A DNA stretch of 64,000 nt, taken from positions 124,001 through 188,000 of the forward strand of contig NZ_BMQA01000010.1 of assembly GCF_014647875.1 (NCBI RefSeq), in the 5' to 3' direction. This document shows, one piece after another, positions 1 through 9,087 of this stretch; position 1 is the stretch's first letter; every line of letters begins with the position of its first letter. The stretch is from Streptomyces brasiliensis (GTDB taxonomy: Bacteria; Actinomycetota; Actinomycetes; Streptomycetales; Streptomycetaceae). Below the pieces are notes generated by a model that saw only the letters and a list, made by a program, of their open reading frames with translations, ran no database searches and was not told the DNA's origin. The translations under genes and the position numbers were made by a program.

Positions 1-813
1 CAGTCGGCCGCCTTCGAGGGCCGCTGGGCCGACTTCCGCGAGTGGATCGCCCGGCACGACCACGTGTACGGACTCGGTGACACCACCGGGAAGGTGCTGC
101 GCAGCTACGAGAAGGCCGAAGACCGGCTCGCCACGAAGCCCGCGGGCGGCACGGTCGGGCCGGGGCAACTGCAGGGCGCGTTCCTGACGGCCGGGTACTA
201 CGACGACTACTGGCCGAGCCGCGCGGAGGCACTGTCGGCGTATCTGAAGGGCGACCCGAAGCCGCTGGTCGCGGTGGCCGGGCCGGAGCGGGAGACGGCC
301 ACCGAGGCGGAGAACGGCAATGCCGTGTACACGACCGTCGAGTGCAACGACGCTCCCTGGCCGACGGACTGGGCGGTGTGGGACCGCGACAACACCCGGC
401 TCGCGCGGGTGGCACCGTTCGAGACCTGGGACAACGTCTGGATGAACCTGCCGTGCGCCTACTGGCAGGCGCCTCGGCAGCAGCCCGTCGACGTGCGCAC
501 CGGGCCCGGTGAGCTGCCGGCGGTGCTGATCATGGCGGCGGAGCGGGACGCGGCCACGCCGTACGACGGGGCGCTGGAGATGAACCGGCGGCTGGCTGGT
601 TCGGTGCTGGTCACCGAGCGGGACGCCGGCACGCACGGCATCGGCGGCGGACCCAACAAGTGCGTCAACGCCCATCTGGACGCGTACCTCCTGGAGGGCC
701 GGCTCCCGGTGCGGCACGCGTCCTGCGCACCGCACCCGGAACCGAAGCCGAAGACCCCGTCCGACGCGTCCCGCAACCAGCCCCTCAGGGACGCCCTGAA
801 GGGCAAGGCGTAA
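1..813 (+). CDS. Secreted tripeptidyl aminopeptidase-type alpha/beta hydrolase, C-terminal part
   Basis: The frame is open from the first base, so the start lies upstream and only about 270 C-terminal residues are present. The end resembles the TAP-like C-terminal domain of Streptomyces secreted tripeptidyl aminopeptidases (SlpD/SlpE, Tap). It carries the acid residue in an ERDAATPYD motif and the catalytic His in GTHGIGGG, about 30 residues apart; the nucleophile Ser would be upstream. Paired cysteines near the end (KCVNAH and ASCAPH) suit an extracellular, disulfide-containing enzyme. The role would be removal of N-terminal tripeptides from exported proteins or peptides. The tail is Pro/Lys-rich. 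Family assignment is good; the exact substrate is not known. Confidence 0.75.
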   Translation, partial: QSAAFEGRWADFREWIARHDHVYGLGDTTGKVLRSYEKAEDRLATKPAGGTVGPGQLQGAFLTAGYYDDYWPSRAEALSAYLKGDPKPLVAVAGPERETATEAENGNAVYTTVECNDAPWPTDWAVWDRDNTRLARVAPFETWDNVWMNLPCAYWQAPRQQPVDVRTGPGELPAVLIMAAERDAATPYDGALEMNRRLAGSVLVTERDAGTHGIGGGPNKCVNAHLDAYLLEGRLPVRHASCAPHPEPKPKTPSDASRNQPLRDALKGKA

Positions 814-818
814 CGAGC

Positions 819-853
819 CTGGTGGCCGGGGCTGCGCGAGCCCCGGTCACCAG
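819..853 (+). terminator. Hairpin terminator after the hydrolase gene
   Basis: CTGGTG and CCGGGGCT pair with AGCCCCGG and CACCAG around a GCGCG-type loop, with one internal mismatch. It begins 5 nt after the stop codon of the upstream gene. There is no U tract, which is usual for Streptomyces terminators. Confidence 0.6.
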
Positions 854-964
854 CTCGGTGATGTCCTGGCGACGGCCCGTGCCACGTCCCCCCGGGGCCG
901 AAGCACCCGGCTGCCGCTCCGCGGCGGGCCGGACCCCCGGCCGACGGCAGCGCGGCGTCTGCCC

Positions 965-1696
965 TCAGGCGAGGCCCGCAATCAGCTCGGCGATGTCCTT
1001 GCGGCGGCCCGTGAAGAACGGGACCTCCTCACGGACGTGCATGCGGGCCTCCGAGCCGCGCAGGTGGCGCATGAGGTCGACGATGCGATGCAGCTCGTCC
1101 GCCTCGAAGGCCAGGACCCACTCGTAGTCGCCGAGCGAGAACGAGGCGACCGTGTTGGCGCGCACGTCCGGATAACCGCGGGCCATCTTGCCGTGGTCGG
1201 CGAGCATGCGGCGGCGGTCCTCGTCGGGCAGCAGATACCAGTCGTAGGAGCGCACGAAGGGGTAGACGCTGATGTAGTTGCGCGGCGTCTCGTCGGCGAG
1301 GAACGCCGGGATGTGCGAGCGGTTGAACTCGGCGGGCCGGTGCAGCGCCATGTTCGACCAGACCGGCTCCAGCGCGCGGCCCAGCTTCGTGCGGCGGAAG
1401 AGGTTGTAGGCCTCCTGCAGCTGGTCCGCGGTCTCCGCGTGCCACCAGATCATCAGGTCGGCGTCGGCGCGCAGGCCCGAGAGGTCGTAGGTGCCGCGGA
1501 TCGTCACGTCCTTGGCGGCGAGCTGGTCGAACAGCTCCTGGACCTCGTCGGCGTAGCCCGCGCGGTCCTCGGGCAGCACGTCCTTCAGCTTGAAGACGGA
1601 CCACAGGGTGTAGCGGATGACCTCGTTGAGGTCCTTGGCCAGCTTGCCCTTGTTCGGGATCCGGCCGGCCTCGGTGGTGGGGGCGTCGTCACTCAT
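965..1696 (-). CDS. hemQ: Coproheme decarboxylase HemQ (chlorite dismutase family)
   Basis: The 243-aa product matches the HemQ/ChdC family in length and sequence. This enzyme oxidatively decarboxylates coproheme III to heme b in the last step of the coproporphyrin-dependent pathway of Gram-positive bacteria. Recognisable segments are the N-terminal NEVIRYTLWSVFKL strand, RSYDWYLLPDEDRR with the Tyr region used for catalysis, and the distal LGDYEWVLAFEAD block. I start at the ATG giving MSDDAPTTEAG; the open frame extends upstream only inside the neighbouring gene. It sits 5 nt downstream of hemY on the same strand, so the two are probably co-transcribed and act consecutively. Confidence 0.93.
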   Translation of the reverse strand: MSDDAPTTEAGRIPNKGKLAKDLNEVIRYTLWSVFKLKDVLPEDRAGYADEVQELFDQLAAKDVTIRGTYDLSGLRADADLMIWWHAETADQLQEAYNLFRRTKLGRALEPVWSNMALHRPAEFNRSHIPAFLADETPRNYISVYPFVRSYDWYLLPDEDRRRMLADHGKMARGYPDVRANTVASFSLGDYEWVLAFEADELHRIVDLMRHLRGSEARMHVREEVPFFTGRRKDIAELIAGLA

Positions 1697-1701
1697 GTCC
1701 C

Positions 1702-3156
1702 TTATTCTCCTGATCCTCCGTGCAGACTCTGCACCGGGTTGGCGGTGAGCTCCTCGACACCGCTGAGATCGCCGCCGAGCTGGTCGACGGCGGCGTACGC
1801 GCTGGCGATGCACGCCGGGATACCGACGCCGTCGTACTGCGCGCCGCACACGGCGAGGCCCGGGAGCTTGGCCACGTGTTCGCGGATTCGTACCACGCGC
1901 GCGTGGTGACCGACCGGGTACTGGGGCAGGCCGTCGGTCCAGCGGGTGACGCGGGCCTCCAGCGGGTTCGCGTCGAGGCCGGTGGCCGCGCGCAGGTCGT
2001 GCCGGGAGACCTCGACCAGCTCCGCGTCCTCGCGGCTGAGGATCTCCGTCTCGCCGTACCGCCCCACGGAGGTGCGCAGCACGATCACGTCCGGGTCCTC
2101 GTCGGCGATCCAGCCCCACTTCTGCGAGGCGAACGTCGACGCCTTGATGGTGCGGCCGTCGACCGGCGGGACGAGGAAGCCGCTGCCGTCGGGGAGGGCG
2201 GCGTCGGCGCGGCGGTAGGCGAGGGTGACGAGGGCCATGGAGGCGTACTCGACGGTGCGCAGGTCGGCGGCGGCCTCGGGGGACTCGGCGGCCAGCAGCC
2301 GGGCCGCGGCCGGGGCGGGTACGGCGACGACCACGGCGTCCGCGCGCAGCACTCGGTCACCGGCGACGACCCGCCAGCCCGCGCCCGCCTCCCGGCGCAG
2401 CTCCGTCACCGGGGTCCCGGTCAGGATCTCGCCGCCGCGCGCCCGCACCGACTCCGCGACCGCGAGCGGCAGTCGGCCCACGCCGCCCTCGATGCCCATG
2501 AACACCGGTCCGGTCCGGCGGTTGGCCTCGGCCTCGGCCTGGATGTCGCGGACGGCCTCGGTGAGGGAGTCGTGGGTGCGTGCGGCCTGGAAGAGCTGGG
2601 GGACGGCCGAGCGCATCGAGATCCGGTAGGCGTCACCCGCGTAGACCCCGCCCAGGAGGGGTTCGACGAGGCGGTCGACGACCTCGCGGCCGAGGCGTGC
2701 CGCCACGTACTCCCCCACCGCCACGTCGTCGCCGACCTCCGTGCGGGGCAGGTCAGCGTCGCGCTCGATGCGGGCGAGGCCGTCGTCGGACAGGACACCG
2801 GAGAGGGCGGACGCGGTGCCCGGTACGCCCATCACATGACCCTTGGGCATCGGACGCAGCGCGCCGCGGGTCCAGATCGAGGCCGTCGCGGTGGCCGGGG
2901 GCTGGAGCCGGTCCGCGAGGCCCACCTCGCGGGCCAGGCCCACGGCCTCCGGGCGGCGCGCCAGCATCGACTCGGCGCCCAGGTCGACGCGCACGCCCGC
3001 GAGCTCGCCGGGCAGCAGCTTGCCGCCGACACGCTCCGACGCCTCGAGGACGGTCACACGGGCCGCGCGCCCGAGCAGCCGGTGGGCGGCCGCAAGACCG
3101 GCGACTCCGGCTCCGATGACGACGACATGGCCCTTGACCGTGGGTGATCCGCTCAT
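1702..3156 (-). CDS. hemY: Coproporphyrinogen/protoporphyrinogen oxidase (HemY/CgoX)
   Basis: The 484-aa FAD protein has an N-terminal Rossmann motif (VIGAGVAGLAAAHRLLG), followed by the VLEASERVGGKL ribose-binding region and the C-terminal FAD-contact motif GVGIPACIASA. It belongs to the oxygen-dependent HemY family, which in actinobacteria oxidises coproporphyrinogen III to coproporphyrin III (CgoX). It lies directly upstream of hemQ, in a two-gene operon, and hemE is about 4 kb away on the same strand. Older annotations call this hemG. Cytoplasmic or peripherally membrane-bound. Confidence 0.93.
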   Translation of the reverse strand: MSGSPTVKGHVVVIGAGVAGLAAAHRLLGRAARVTVLEASERVGGKLLPGELAGVRVDLGAESMLARRPEAVGLAREVGLADRLQPPATATASIWTRGALRPMPKGHVMGVPGTASALSGVLSDDGLARIERDADLPRTEVGDDVAVGEYVAARLGREVVDRLVEPLLGGVYAGDAYRISMRSAVPQLFQAARTHDSLTEAVRDIQAEAEANRRTGPVFMGIEGGVGRLPLAVAESVRARGGEILTGTPVTELRREAGAGWRVVAGDRVLRADAVVVAVPAPAAARLLAAESPEAAADLRTVEYASMALVTLAYRRADAALPDGSGFLVPPVDGRTIKASTFASQKWGWIADEDPDVIVLRTSVGRYGETEILSREDAELVEVSRHDLRAATGLDANPLEARVTRWTDGLPQYPVGHHARVVRIREHVAKLPGLAVCGAQYDGVGIPACIASAYAAVDQLGGDLSGVEELTANPVQSLHGGSGE

Positions 3157-3314
3157 GGCTCCACCTTCTCAGACGCCACCGACAGCCGTGCCAGGGCCTT
3201 GTGGCCCCATTGCGTTGTGACCGTGACCTCATCGGAACCGTTTCGGGCCAACGTCCGGTCCGGTCCGGGCGTCGAAGGAGCGTCGATTGTCACGACCCTC
3301 GGGGGGTAGCCACG

Positions 3315-4286
3315 ATGCACGTACGACAGTCCCCGCGTTTCCCGCGACCCGTTCACGCCCTGGCCGGGCTTCTGCTGGCCGCCTCGCTCGCGCTCGCCGG
3401 GTGCAGCGCCTCGGACGACACGGGGAGCAGCACCGCGGACAAGGCCGCCGCTCCGGCCGGTGGCGCCCGGGGCTCCGCCGTCCAGGGGGAGGCGGACACC
3501 GCGGGCGGCAAGGCGGGCGACGCCCGGGCCGAGCAGACCCCGCCCGACCTCACGGCCGGCCACATCATCCGCACGGCCTCCCTGACCGTGCAGGTCAGGG
3601 ACGTGCCCAAGGCGCTCGACGAGGCCCGCACCGCCGCCGAGAACGCGGGCGGGTTCGTCGGCAACGAGAGCACGCACCGGGACGAGAAGGGTCACGAGAC
3701 CACGCGGGTCGTGCTGCGGGTGCCCACCGACAAGTACGACGAGGTCCTCAGCGACCTCCGGGGCACGGGCAAGCTCATCGACCGCACCGCCAAGGCCGAG
3801 GACGTCACCGACCAGGTCGTCGACGTCGACAGCCGCATCAAGTCGCAGCGGGCCAGCGTCGCCCGGATCCGTGAGCTGATGGACCAGGCGACCAAGCTCA
3901 GTGACGTGGTCACCCTGGAAGGGGAATTGAGCCGCCGCCAGGCCGACCTGGAGGCGCTGCTCGCTCAGCAGGCGTCGCTGAAGGACCGCACCAGCCTGGC
4001 CACCATCGCCCTCTCGCTGTCCGAGACGCCGGTCAAGAAGGCCGCGAAGGACGACACCCCCGGCTTCCTGGACGCGGTGTCCGGCGGCTGGGACGTCTTC
4101 GTCACGCTGCTGCGCTGGATCGCCCTGGCCGTCGGCGCCGTCCTGCCCTTCGCGGCGCTCACGGCACTGCTCGTGCTGCTGTGGCTGCGGGTCGTACGGC
4201 CGCGTCTCGCGCACCGCACCCCGCCCGCCGCCGCGACGACGGCGCCGCAGGTCCCCGTGGGGCGCGCGCCCGGCGAGGAGGGCTGA
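3315..4286 (+). CDS. DUF4349 domain lipoprotein
   Basis: Starting at the ATG of MHVRQSPRFPRP gives 323 aa with a signal peptide ending in a lipobox (LALAGC), so Cys becomes the lipidated residue. A low-complexity Ala/Gly linker follows. The DUF4349 domain then runs from about residue 75 (IIRTASLTVQVRDVPKALDEA) through a coiled-coil stretch (residues ~175-230). One membrane helix follows (WIALAVGAVLPFAALTALLVLLWL), leaving a short basic cytoplasmic tail. The arrangement implies a surface protein anchored at both ends. Function is unknown. The longer upstream frame overlaps the hemY promoter and is unlikely to be used. Confidence 0.8.
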   Translation: MHVRQSPRFPRPVHALAGLLLAASLALAGCSASDDTGSSTADKAAAPAGGARGSAVQGEADTAGGKAGDARAEQTPPDLTAGHIIRTASLTVQVRDVPKALDEARTAAENAGGFVGNESTHRDEKGHETTRVVLRVPTDKYDEVLSDLRGTGKLIDRTAKAEDVTDQVVDVDSRIKSQRASVARIRELMDQATKLSDVVTLEGELSRRQADLEALLAQQASLKDRTSLATIALSLSETPVKKAAKDDTPGFLDAVSGGWDVFVTLLRWIALAVGAVLPFAALTALLVLLWLRVVRPRLAHRTPPAAATTAPQVPVGRAPGEEG

Positions 4287-4323
4287 GCGGGCCCGGAACG
4301 ACCCGTGCCCGTAGCGTGTTCAC

Positions 4324-5724
4324 ATGAGCATGAGCGGTGGGCGGGGCACAGCGGAACGGCTGGTCGTGATCGGCGGCGACGCCGCGGGGATGTCCGCGGC
4401 GTCGCAGGCGCGCCGGATGCGGGGGCCCGACGAGCTGGAGATCGTGGCGTTCGAGCGCGGCCGCTTCACCTCCTTCTCGGCGTGCGGCATCCCGTACTGG
4501 GTGGGCGGCGACGTCCCCGAGCGCGAGCGGTTGATCGCCCGTTCACCGGAGGAGCACCGTGAGCGGGACATCGACCTGCGGATGCGCACCGAGGTCACGG
4601 AGATCGACGTGGCGGGACAGCGGGTACGCGCGCGTGACGTCGATTCCGGCGCCGGGTCCTGGACGCCGTACGACAAGCTCGTGATCGCGACCGGCGCCCG
4701 CCCGATCCGCCCGGACATGCCCGGCGCGGACGCGCCCGGAGTGCACGGTGTGCAGACGCTGGACGACGGCCAGGCGCTCCTTGACTCGCTTGCACGCACG
4801 CGTGGCCGTCGAGCGGTCGTCGTCGGCGCGGGCTACATCGGCGTCGAGATGGCGGAGGCGCTGGTCAACCGCGGATACGAGGTGACGGTCGTCAACCGCG
4901 GCAAGGAACCGATGGCCACGCTCGACCCGGACATGGGCCGCCTGGTGCGCCGGGCGATGTCGGGCATGGGCATCACCATGGTCGACGACGCCGAGGTCAC
5001 CAAGGTGTTCACCGGCGAGGACGGCCGGGTGCGCGCGGTCGCGACGCAGGACGCGGAGTACTCCGCCGACGTGGTCGTGCTCGGCATCGGCGTGCGCCCC
5101 GAGACGTCCCTGGCCCGGACGGCGGGCCTCCCCCTCGGCGCCCACGGCGGCCTGCTCACCGACCTCGCCATGCGGGTACGCGGCCACGAGAACATCTGGG
5201 CCGGCGGCGACTGCGTCGAGGTCCTCGACCTGGTCTCAGGCCAGGAGCGGCACATCGCCCTCGGCACCCACGCCAACAAGCACGGCCAGGTCATCGGCAT
5301 GAACGTGGGCGGCGGTTACGCCACCTTCCCGGGCGTCGTCGGCACGGCGGTGAGCAAGGTCTGCGCCCTCGAGATCGCCCGCACCGGCCTGCGCGAGAAG
5401 GACGCGCGGAGGGCGGGCCTCCAGTACGAGACGGTCACCATCGAGTCGACCAGCCGCGCGGGCTACTACCCCGGCGCCTCCCTCATGACGGTCAAGATGC
5501 TCGCGGAACGCCGCACGGGCCGCCTCCTGGGCGTGCAGATCGTCGGCGGCGAGGGCGCGGCGAAACGCGTCGACATCGCGGCGGTGGCCCTGACGGCACG
5601 GATGACGGTGGAGGAGATGACGGCCCTGGACCTGGGCTACGCCCCACCGTTCTCCCCGGTGTGGGACCCGGTCCTGGTGGCGGCACGTAAGGCGGCGGCG
5701 AAGGTACGCGCGGGCGCCCGGTAG
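4324..5724 (+). CDS. FAD-dependent pyridine nucleotide-disulfide oxidoreductase, CoA-disulfide reductase type
   Basis: The 466-aa protein has an N-terminal FAD motif (VVIGGDAAGMSAASQARR), a second NAD(P)H-binding motif near residue 160 (VVVGAGYIGVEMAEAL), the FAD motif IWAGGDCVEV, and a C-terminal dimerisation domain. The single-cysteine active site typical of CoA-disulfide reductase and NADH oxidase/Npsr enzymes is present (FTSFSACGIPYWVGG, Cys near residue 56). This differs from the CxxxxC disulfide of lipoamide dehydrogenases. It probably reduces a low-molecular-weight disulfide or persulfide using NAD(P)H in the cytoplasm. The exact substrate cannot be read from the sequence. It appears monocistronic, 37 nt after the lipoprotein gene. 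Confidence 0.85.
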   Translation: MSMSGGRGTAERLVVIGGDAAGMSAASQARRMRGPDELEIVAFERGRFTSFSACGIPYWVGGDVPERERLIARSPEEHRERDIDLRMRTEVTEIDVAGQRVRARDVDSGAGSWTPYDKLVIATGARPIRPDMPGADAPGVHGVQTLDDGQALLDSLARTRGRRAVVVGAGYIGVEMAEALVNRGYEVTVVNRGKEPMATLDPDMGRLVRRAMSGMGITMVDDAEVTKVFTGEDGRVRAVATQDAEYSADVVVLGIGVRPETSLARTAGLPLGAHGGLLTDLAMRVRGHENIWAGGDCVEVLDLVSGQERHIALGTHANKHGQVIGMNVGGGYATFPGVVGTAVSKVCALEIARTGLREKDARRAGLQYETVTIESTSRAGYYPGASLMTVKMLAERRTGRLLGVQIVGGEGAAKRVDIAAVALTARMTVEEMTALDLGYAPPFSPVWDPVLVAARKAAAKVRAGAR

Positions 5725-5806
5725 GCACCCGCCCCGCAGAGCCGGTGCCCGGGCGAGCACGCGGTCCGCCGACGAGCATCTGGTGCTCGGTGCCCAGGCC
5801 CCCCGC

Positions 5807-6103
5807 CTAAGCCGTCCCGCTGATCCGCGGCAACGACGCACTCGGCAGCGAAGCGACCGCCCCGCTCGGCTGCTCCCCGGCCGGTTTCGCATGCGTCGCA
5901 GCCACCCGGACCGAGCGCAGCCGGTGGCTCACGGCCTCGTCCAGGGTCACCGGGCGCTGCATCTGCGCGGCGAGCCGGCCCGCCTCCTGGCCGAGGCGTG
6001 CGACGTCCTCCCAGGGCAGCCGCACCACCAGTGAGATCTCCGCCTCGCCGTCCGGCAGGGCCTGCATCGCGGGGAATGTCTGAGGAGTTCCTCGGTCGTT
6101 CAT
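5807..6103 (-). CDS. Small conserved-looking protein of unknown function (98 aa)
   Basis: I start at the ATG giving MNDRGTPQTFPAMQ, which has a GAGG-type ribosome binding site (GAGGATCAGGCG-ATG); the frame is open about 19 codons further upstream without a better site. The protein is soluble and has no obvious catalytic motif. Its middle section (EAEISLVVRLPWEDVARLGQEAGRLAAQ) looks like a small alpha/beta fold. It is convergent with the oxidoreductase gene and divergent from the rhomboid gene. Function is not recognised. Confidence 0.6.
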   Translation of the reverse strand: MNDRGTPQTFPAMQALPDGEAEISLVVRLPWEDVARLGQEAGRLAAQMQRPVTLDEAVSHRLRSVRVAATHAKPAGEQPSGAVASLPSASLPRISGTA

Positions 6104-6195
6104 CGCCTGATCCTCACGTCGGTTGACGAGAGATACGCGCACCGGCCGGGCGGCTTTCACCGATTCGCGCGGCTCATCCAGGGCACTACTCCTAC

Positions 6196-7020
6196 GTGGT
6201 GATCCCCGTCCATGACGTGAACCCGGTGCGCCGTACCCCGTGGGTGACGTACGCGCTCATCGCCGCCAACGTCATCGTCTTCCTCCACACGCCCGGCATG
6301 GCCGGCTCCGTGGCCGGGGGCAGCAACCTGGCGCAGCTGTGTCACCTCCAGGCGTTCATGGACCAGTACGCCGCGGTGCCCCGGGAACTGATCCACGATC
6401 AGCTGCCGCGCATGGTGCCGACGGGCGAGGTGGGGGTCGGCGCGCACGGCCCCGGCTGCGTCGTGGGCCCGCCCGGCTACGACAAGTCACCGCCCCTGTC
6501 GGTCTTCACGGCGATGTTCCTGCACGGCAGCTGGCTGCATCTGCTGGGCAACATGCTGTTCCTGCTGATCTTCGGCAACAACATGGAGGACCGGATGGGC
6601 CACATCCGGTACTTCCTGTTCTACATCGTCTGCGGCTACGCGGCCGCATACGGATTCGCACTGCTCAACGACACCTCGGGCGACCCGCTGATCGGCGCCT
6701 CCGGGGCGATCGCCGGAGTCCTGGGCGCCTATCTGGTGGTGTATCCGAGGGTCAGGGTGTGGGTCCTGGTCCCGTTCCTGATCTTCCTGCCGCTACGGCT
6801 GCCGGCCTGGCTGGTGCTGGGCTTCTGGTTCGTGCTCCAGGCCGTGTACTCGTCGGGCCACGGCATCTCCGGCGCCGGCTCCGTGGCGTACGCGGCACAC
6901 ATCGTGGGCTTCGTCGTCGGCATGCTCCTCGCACTGCCACTGCGCCCGGGCACACCACCGCCCCCGGAGCCACGCAGACTGATGTTCGGCAGACAGGCCC
7001 GGCCCCGGCACACCTGGTGA
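6196..7020 (+). CDS. Rhomboid-family intramembrane serine protease
   Basis: The 274-aa membrane protein has about seven hydrophobic segments. The catalytic Ser lies in GASGAIAGVLGAYLV and the partner His in a later helix (AAHIVGFVVGMLLAL), which is the Ser-His dyad of rhomboids. An Asn/His-rich loop (HGSWLHLLGNMLFLL) precedes the catalytic helix as in GlpG-type enzymes. A roughly 50-residue extracytoplasmic insertion with cysteines follows the first helix. It would cleave membrane-anchored substrates inside the bilayer; the substrate is unknown. The start is one of two adjacent GTG codons. It converges on hemE, with only 3 nt between the two stop codons. Confidence 0.88.
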   Translation: MVIPVHDVNPVRRTPWVTYALIAANVIVFLHTPGMAGSVAGGSNLAQLCHLQAFMDQYAAVPRELIHDQLPRMVPTGEVGVGAHGPGCVVGPPGYDKSPPLSVFTAMFLHGSWLHLLGNMLFLLIFGNNMEDRMGHIRYFLFYIVCGYAAAYGFALLNDTSGDPLIGASGAIAGVLGAYLVVYPRVRVWVLVPFLIFLPLRLPAWLVLGFWFVLQAVYSSGHGISGAGSVAYAAHIVGFVVGMLLALPLRPGTPPPPEPRRLMFGRQARPRHTW

Positions 7021-7023
7021 GGG

Positions 7024-8091
7024 TCAGCGGGCGGTGTGCGTGTGCACGTACTCCACGAGGCGGGTGAGGGCGTCCGGGTCGGTGGCGGGGGGGACGCCGT
7101 GACCGAGGTTGAAGACGTGGCCCTCGAGGGCGGCGGCCGCGTCCAGGACCTCGCGGGTCTTCGTCTCGACGGCCTCGGGGGTGGCGAACAGCACCGTCGG
7201 GTCGAGATTGCCCTGGAGTGCCTTGCCGGGGCCGACACGGCGGGCGGCCTCGTCCAGCGGGACGCGCCAGTCGACGCCGACGACGTCCGCGCCGGCCTCG
7301 CCCATCAGGTGCAGCAACTCCCCGGTGCCGACGCCGAAGTGGATGCGCGGGACGCCGTACCCGGCGACGGCGTCCAAGACCTTGGCCGAGGCGGGCAGCA
7401 CCGAGCGCCGGTAGTCGGCGGGGGCCAGCGCGCCCACCCAGGAGTCGAAGAGCTGGACGGCGCTCGCGCCCGCCTCGATCTGCACCTTGAGGAAGGCGGC
7501 CGTGATGCCGGCGAGCCGGTCGAGCAGCTCGGCCCAGAGGCCGGGGTCGCCGTACATCATCGCCTTGGCGTTCTCGAACGTCCGCGACGGGCCGCCCTCG
7601 ATGAGGTAGCTCGCCAGGGTGAACGGGGCGCCGGCGAAGCCGATGAGCGGGGTCGGGCCCAGCTCGCGGGTCAGCAGACCGATGGCCTCCGTGACGTACG
7701 AGACGTCCTCGGGGGTGAGGTCGCGCAGCCGGTCGAGATCGGCGCGGGTGCGGATCGGGCGCTCGACGAGCGGGCCGATGCCGGGCTTGATGTCGAGGTC
7801 GATGCCGATGGCCTTGAGCGGGACCACGATGTCGCTGTAGTAGATCGCCGCGTCCACGTTGTGCCGGCGCACCGGCTGCAGGGTGATCTCGGCGACCAGG
7901 TCGGGCCGCGTGCAGGACTCGAGCATCGGGATGCCCTCGCGCACCTTGCGGTACTCCGGCAGTGAGCGCCCGGCCTGCCGCATGAACCAGACGGGCGTGT
8001 GCGGCACGGGTTCACGCCTGCACGCCCTGAGGAACGCGGAGTCGTACGTCGCTGTCGGCTGCTGGCCCGTGGGGCTTCCGTTGGCACTCAC
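7024..8091 (-). CDS. hemE: Uroporphyrinogen decarboxylase HemE
   Basis: The 355-aa product has the family signatures: the substrate-binding RQAGRSLPEY near residue 40, the YSDIVVPLKAIG segment with the catalytic Asp, GFAGAPFTLASYLIEGG, and FNLGHGVPPATDP near the C-terminus. It decarboxylates the four acetate side chains of uroporphyrinogen III to give coproporphyrinogen III, the substrate of the HemY enzyme encoded at 1.7-3.2 kb. Start is GTG (MSANGSPTG). It faces away from the DUF3000 gene across a 109-nt shared promoter region. Confidence 0.96.
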   Translation of the reverse strand: MSANGSPTGQQPTATYDSAFLRACRREPVPHTPVWFMRQAGRSLPEYRKVREGIPMLESCTRPDLVAEITLQPVRRHNVDAAIYYSDIVVPLKAIGIDLDIKPGIGPLVERPIRTRADLDRLRDLTPEDVSYVTEAIGLLTRELGPTPLIGFAGAPFTLASYLIEGGPSRTFENAKAMMYGDPGLWAELLDRLAGITAAFLKVQIEAGASAVQLFDSWVGALAPADYRRSVLPASAKVLDAVAGYGVPRIHFGVGTGELLHLMGEAGADVVGVDWRVPLDEAARRVGPGKALQGNLDPTVLFATPEAVETKTREVLDAAAALEGHVFNLGHGVPPATDPDALTRLVEYVHTHTAR

Positions 8092-8200
8092 GAAGGCAAG
8101 TCTCCCATGGTCCCGAAGCAGACGTGGCCGCGCCCTTTAGCCAGCCTTTAGGTGGTGTCTCTCCCTGCGCGAAGCCCCCGTTCCCCTTAATCTTCCCCGC

Positions 8201-8878
8201 ATGGCTGCGGCTCAGGGACGACTGTCGGACGGCGCTGGCGGAATGGACGACGCGAAGGAGGCCGGGGAGGCGGAGCGGCATACCGACGGCACGGCTCCGC
8301 CGGCCTTCCGGGCTGCCGTCGAGGCGTTGCGGAACGCGCGGCTGCGGCCACAGATCGAGGTGGACCCGACGCCGGCCCCCCAGCGGCTCGCCCCGTTCGC
8401 GTACGCGCTGGAGGCGACGGTCGTCGACGGCGACCAGGACCTGGCCGACGGCCGGCTGATCCTGCTGCACGAACCAGCCGGGCACGAAGCCTGGAACGGC
8501 ACGTTCCGGCTGGTCACGCTGGTCCGTGCGGAGCTGGAGCCGGAGATGGCGGCCGATCCGCTGCTGCCCGACGTGTGCTGGTCGTGGCTGACGGGCGCGC
8601 TCCAGGCGCGCGGGCTGTCGTACGGCGAACCGAGCGGCACCGTCACACGCGCCAGCTCGCACTACTTCGGCGGCCTGTCGGAGCGCCCCGGCGCCTCGCA
8701 GATCGAGATCCGCGCCTCCTGGACACCGCGCGAGGGCCTGACCGGCATCCCTGACACCGCGACCCACCTCACCGCCTGGTGCGATCTGCTCGCCCAGATC
8801 GCGGGCCTGCCGCCGGCCGCTCCGGGGGACGCGTCGGTGGTGACGCTGCCGCAGCGCCGCGGACCGCAGTCCCGTTGA
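8201..8878 (+). CDS. DUF3000 family protein
   Basis: The 225-aa soluble protein matches the actinobacterial DUF3000 family that is commonly found next to hemE in Streptomyces. Conserved blocks visible are PPAFRAAVEALRNARLRPQI, FAYALEATVVD and GRLILLHEPAGHEAWNGTFR, then a SWLTGALQARGL helix. There is no signal peptide or membrane helix. No biochemical function is established that I know of. The synteny with hemE may hint at a link to tetrapyrrole metabolism, but this is inference. Confidence 0.8.
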   Translation: MAAAQGRLSDGAGGMDDAKEAGEAERHTDGTAPPAFRAAVEALRNARLRPQIEVDPTPAPQRLAPFAYALEATVVDGDQDLADGRLILLHEPAGHEAWNGTFRLVTLVRAELEPEMAADPLLPDVCWSWLTGALQARGLSYGEPSGTVTRASSHYFGGLSERPGASQIEIRASWTPREGLTGIPDTATHLTAWCDLLAQIAGLPPAAPGDASVVTLPQRRGPQSR

Positions 8879-9087
8879 CGGCCCCTTGAGGGTCCCTTTG
8901 TCGATACGGCCACATTCAGTCACCCACGACCTGCCGATGATCTGATTCGCTCACTGAACGATCGACCGAACGTCCGAATTGCCCAGATTGTTACTCACTA
9001 AATCGTGATCTTTCTCTAAAGGGCCAGGGGTTTGATGCCGAAAGGGACTGTGACCTTGGAAAGCCGTCCCGCACCCCAGGAGGCCTG

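Noticed and set aside
5773..5789. 6-bp hairpin between the oxidoreductase and the small unknown gene
   Set aside because: The stem is too short to call as a terminator with confidence.
8879..9087. Possible small gene or RNA before the LuxR-type regulator
   Set aside because: The region is AT-richer and fits a promoter and leader; no open frame with a start site or clear structured RNA was seen.
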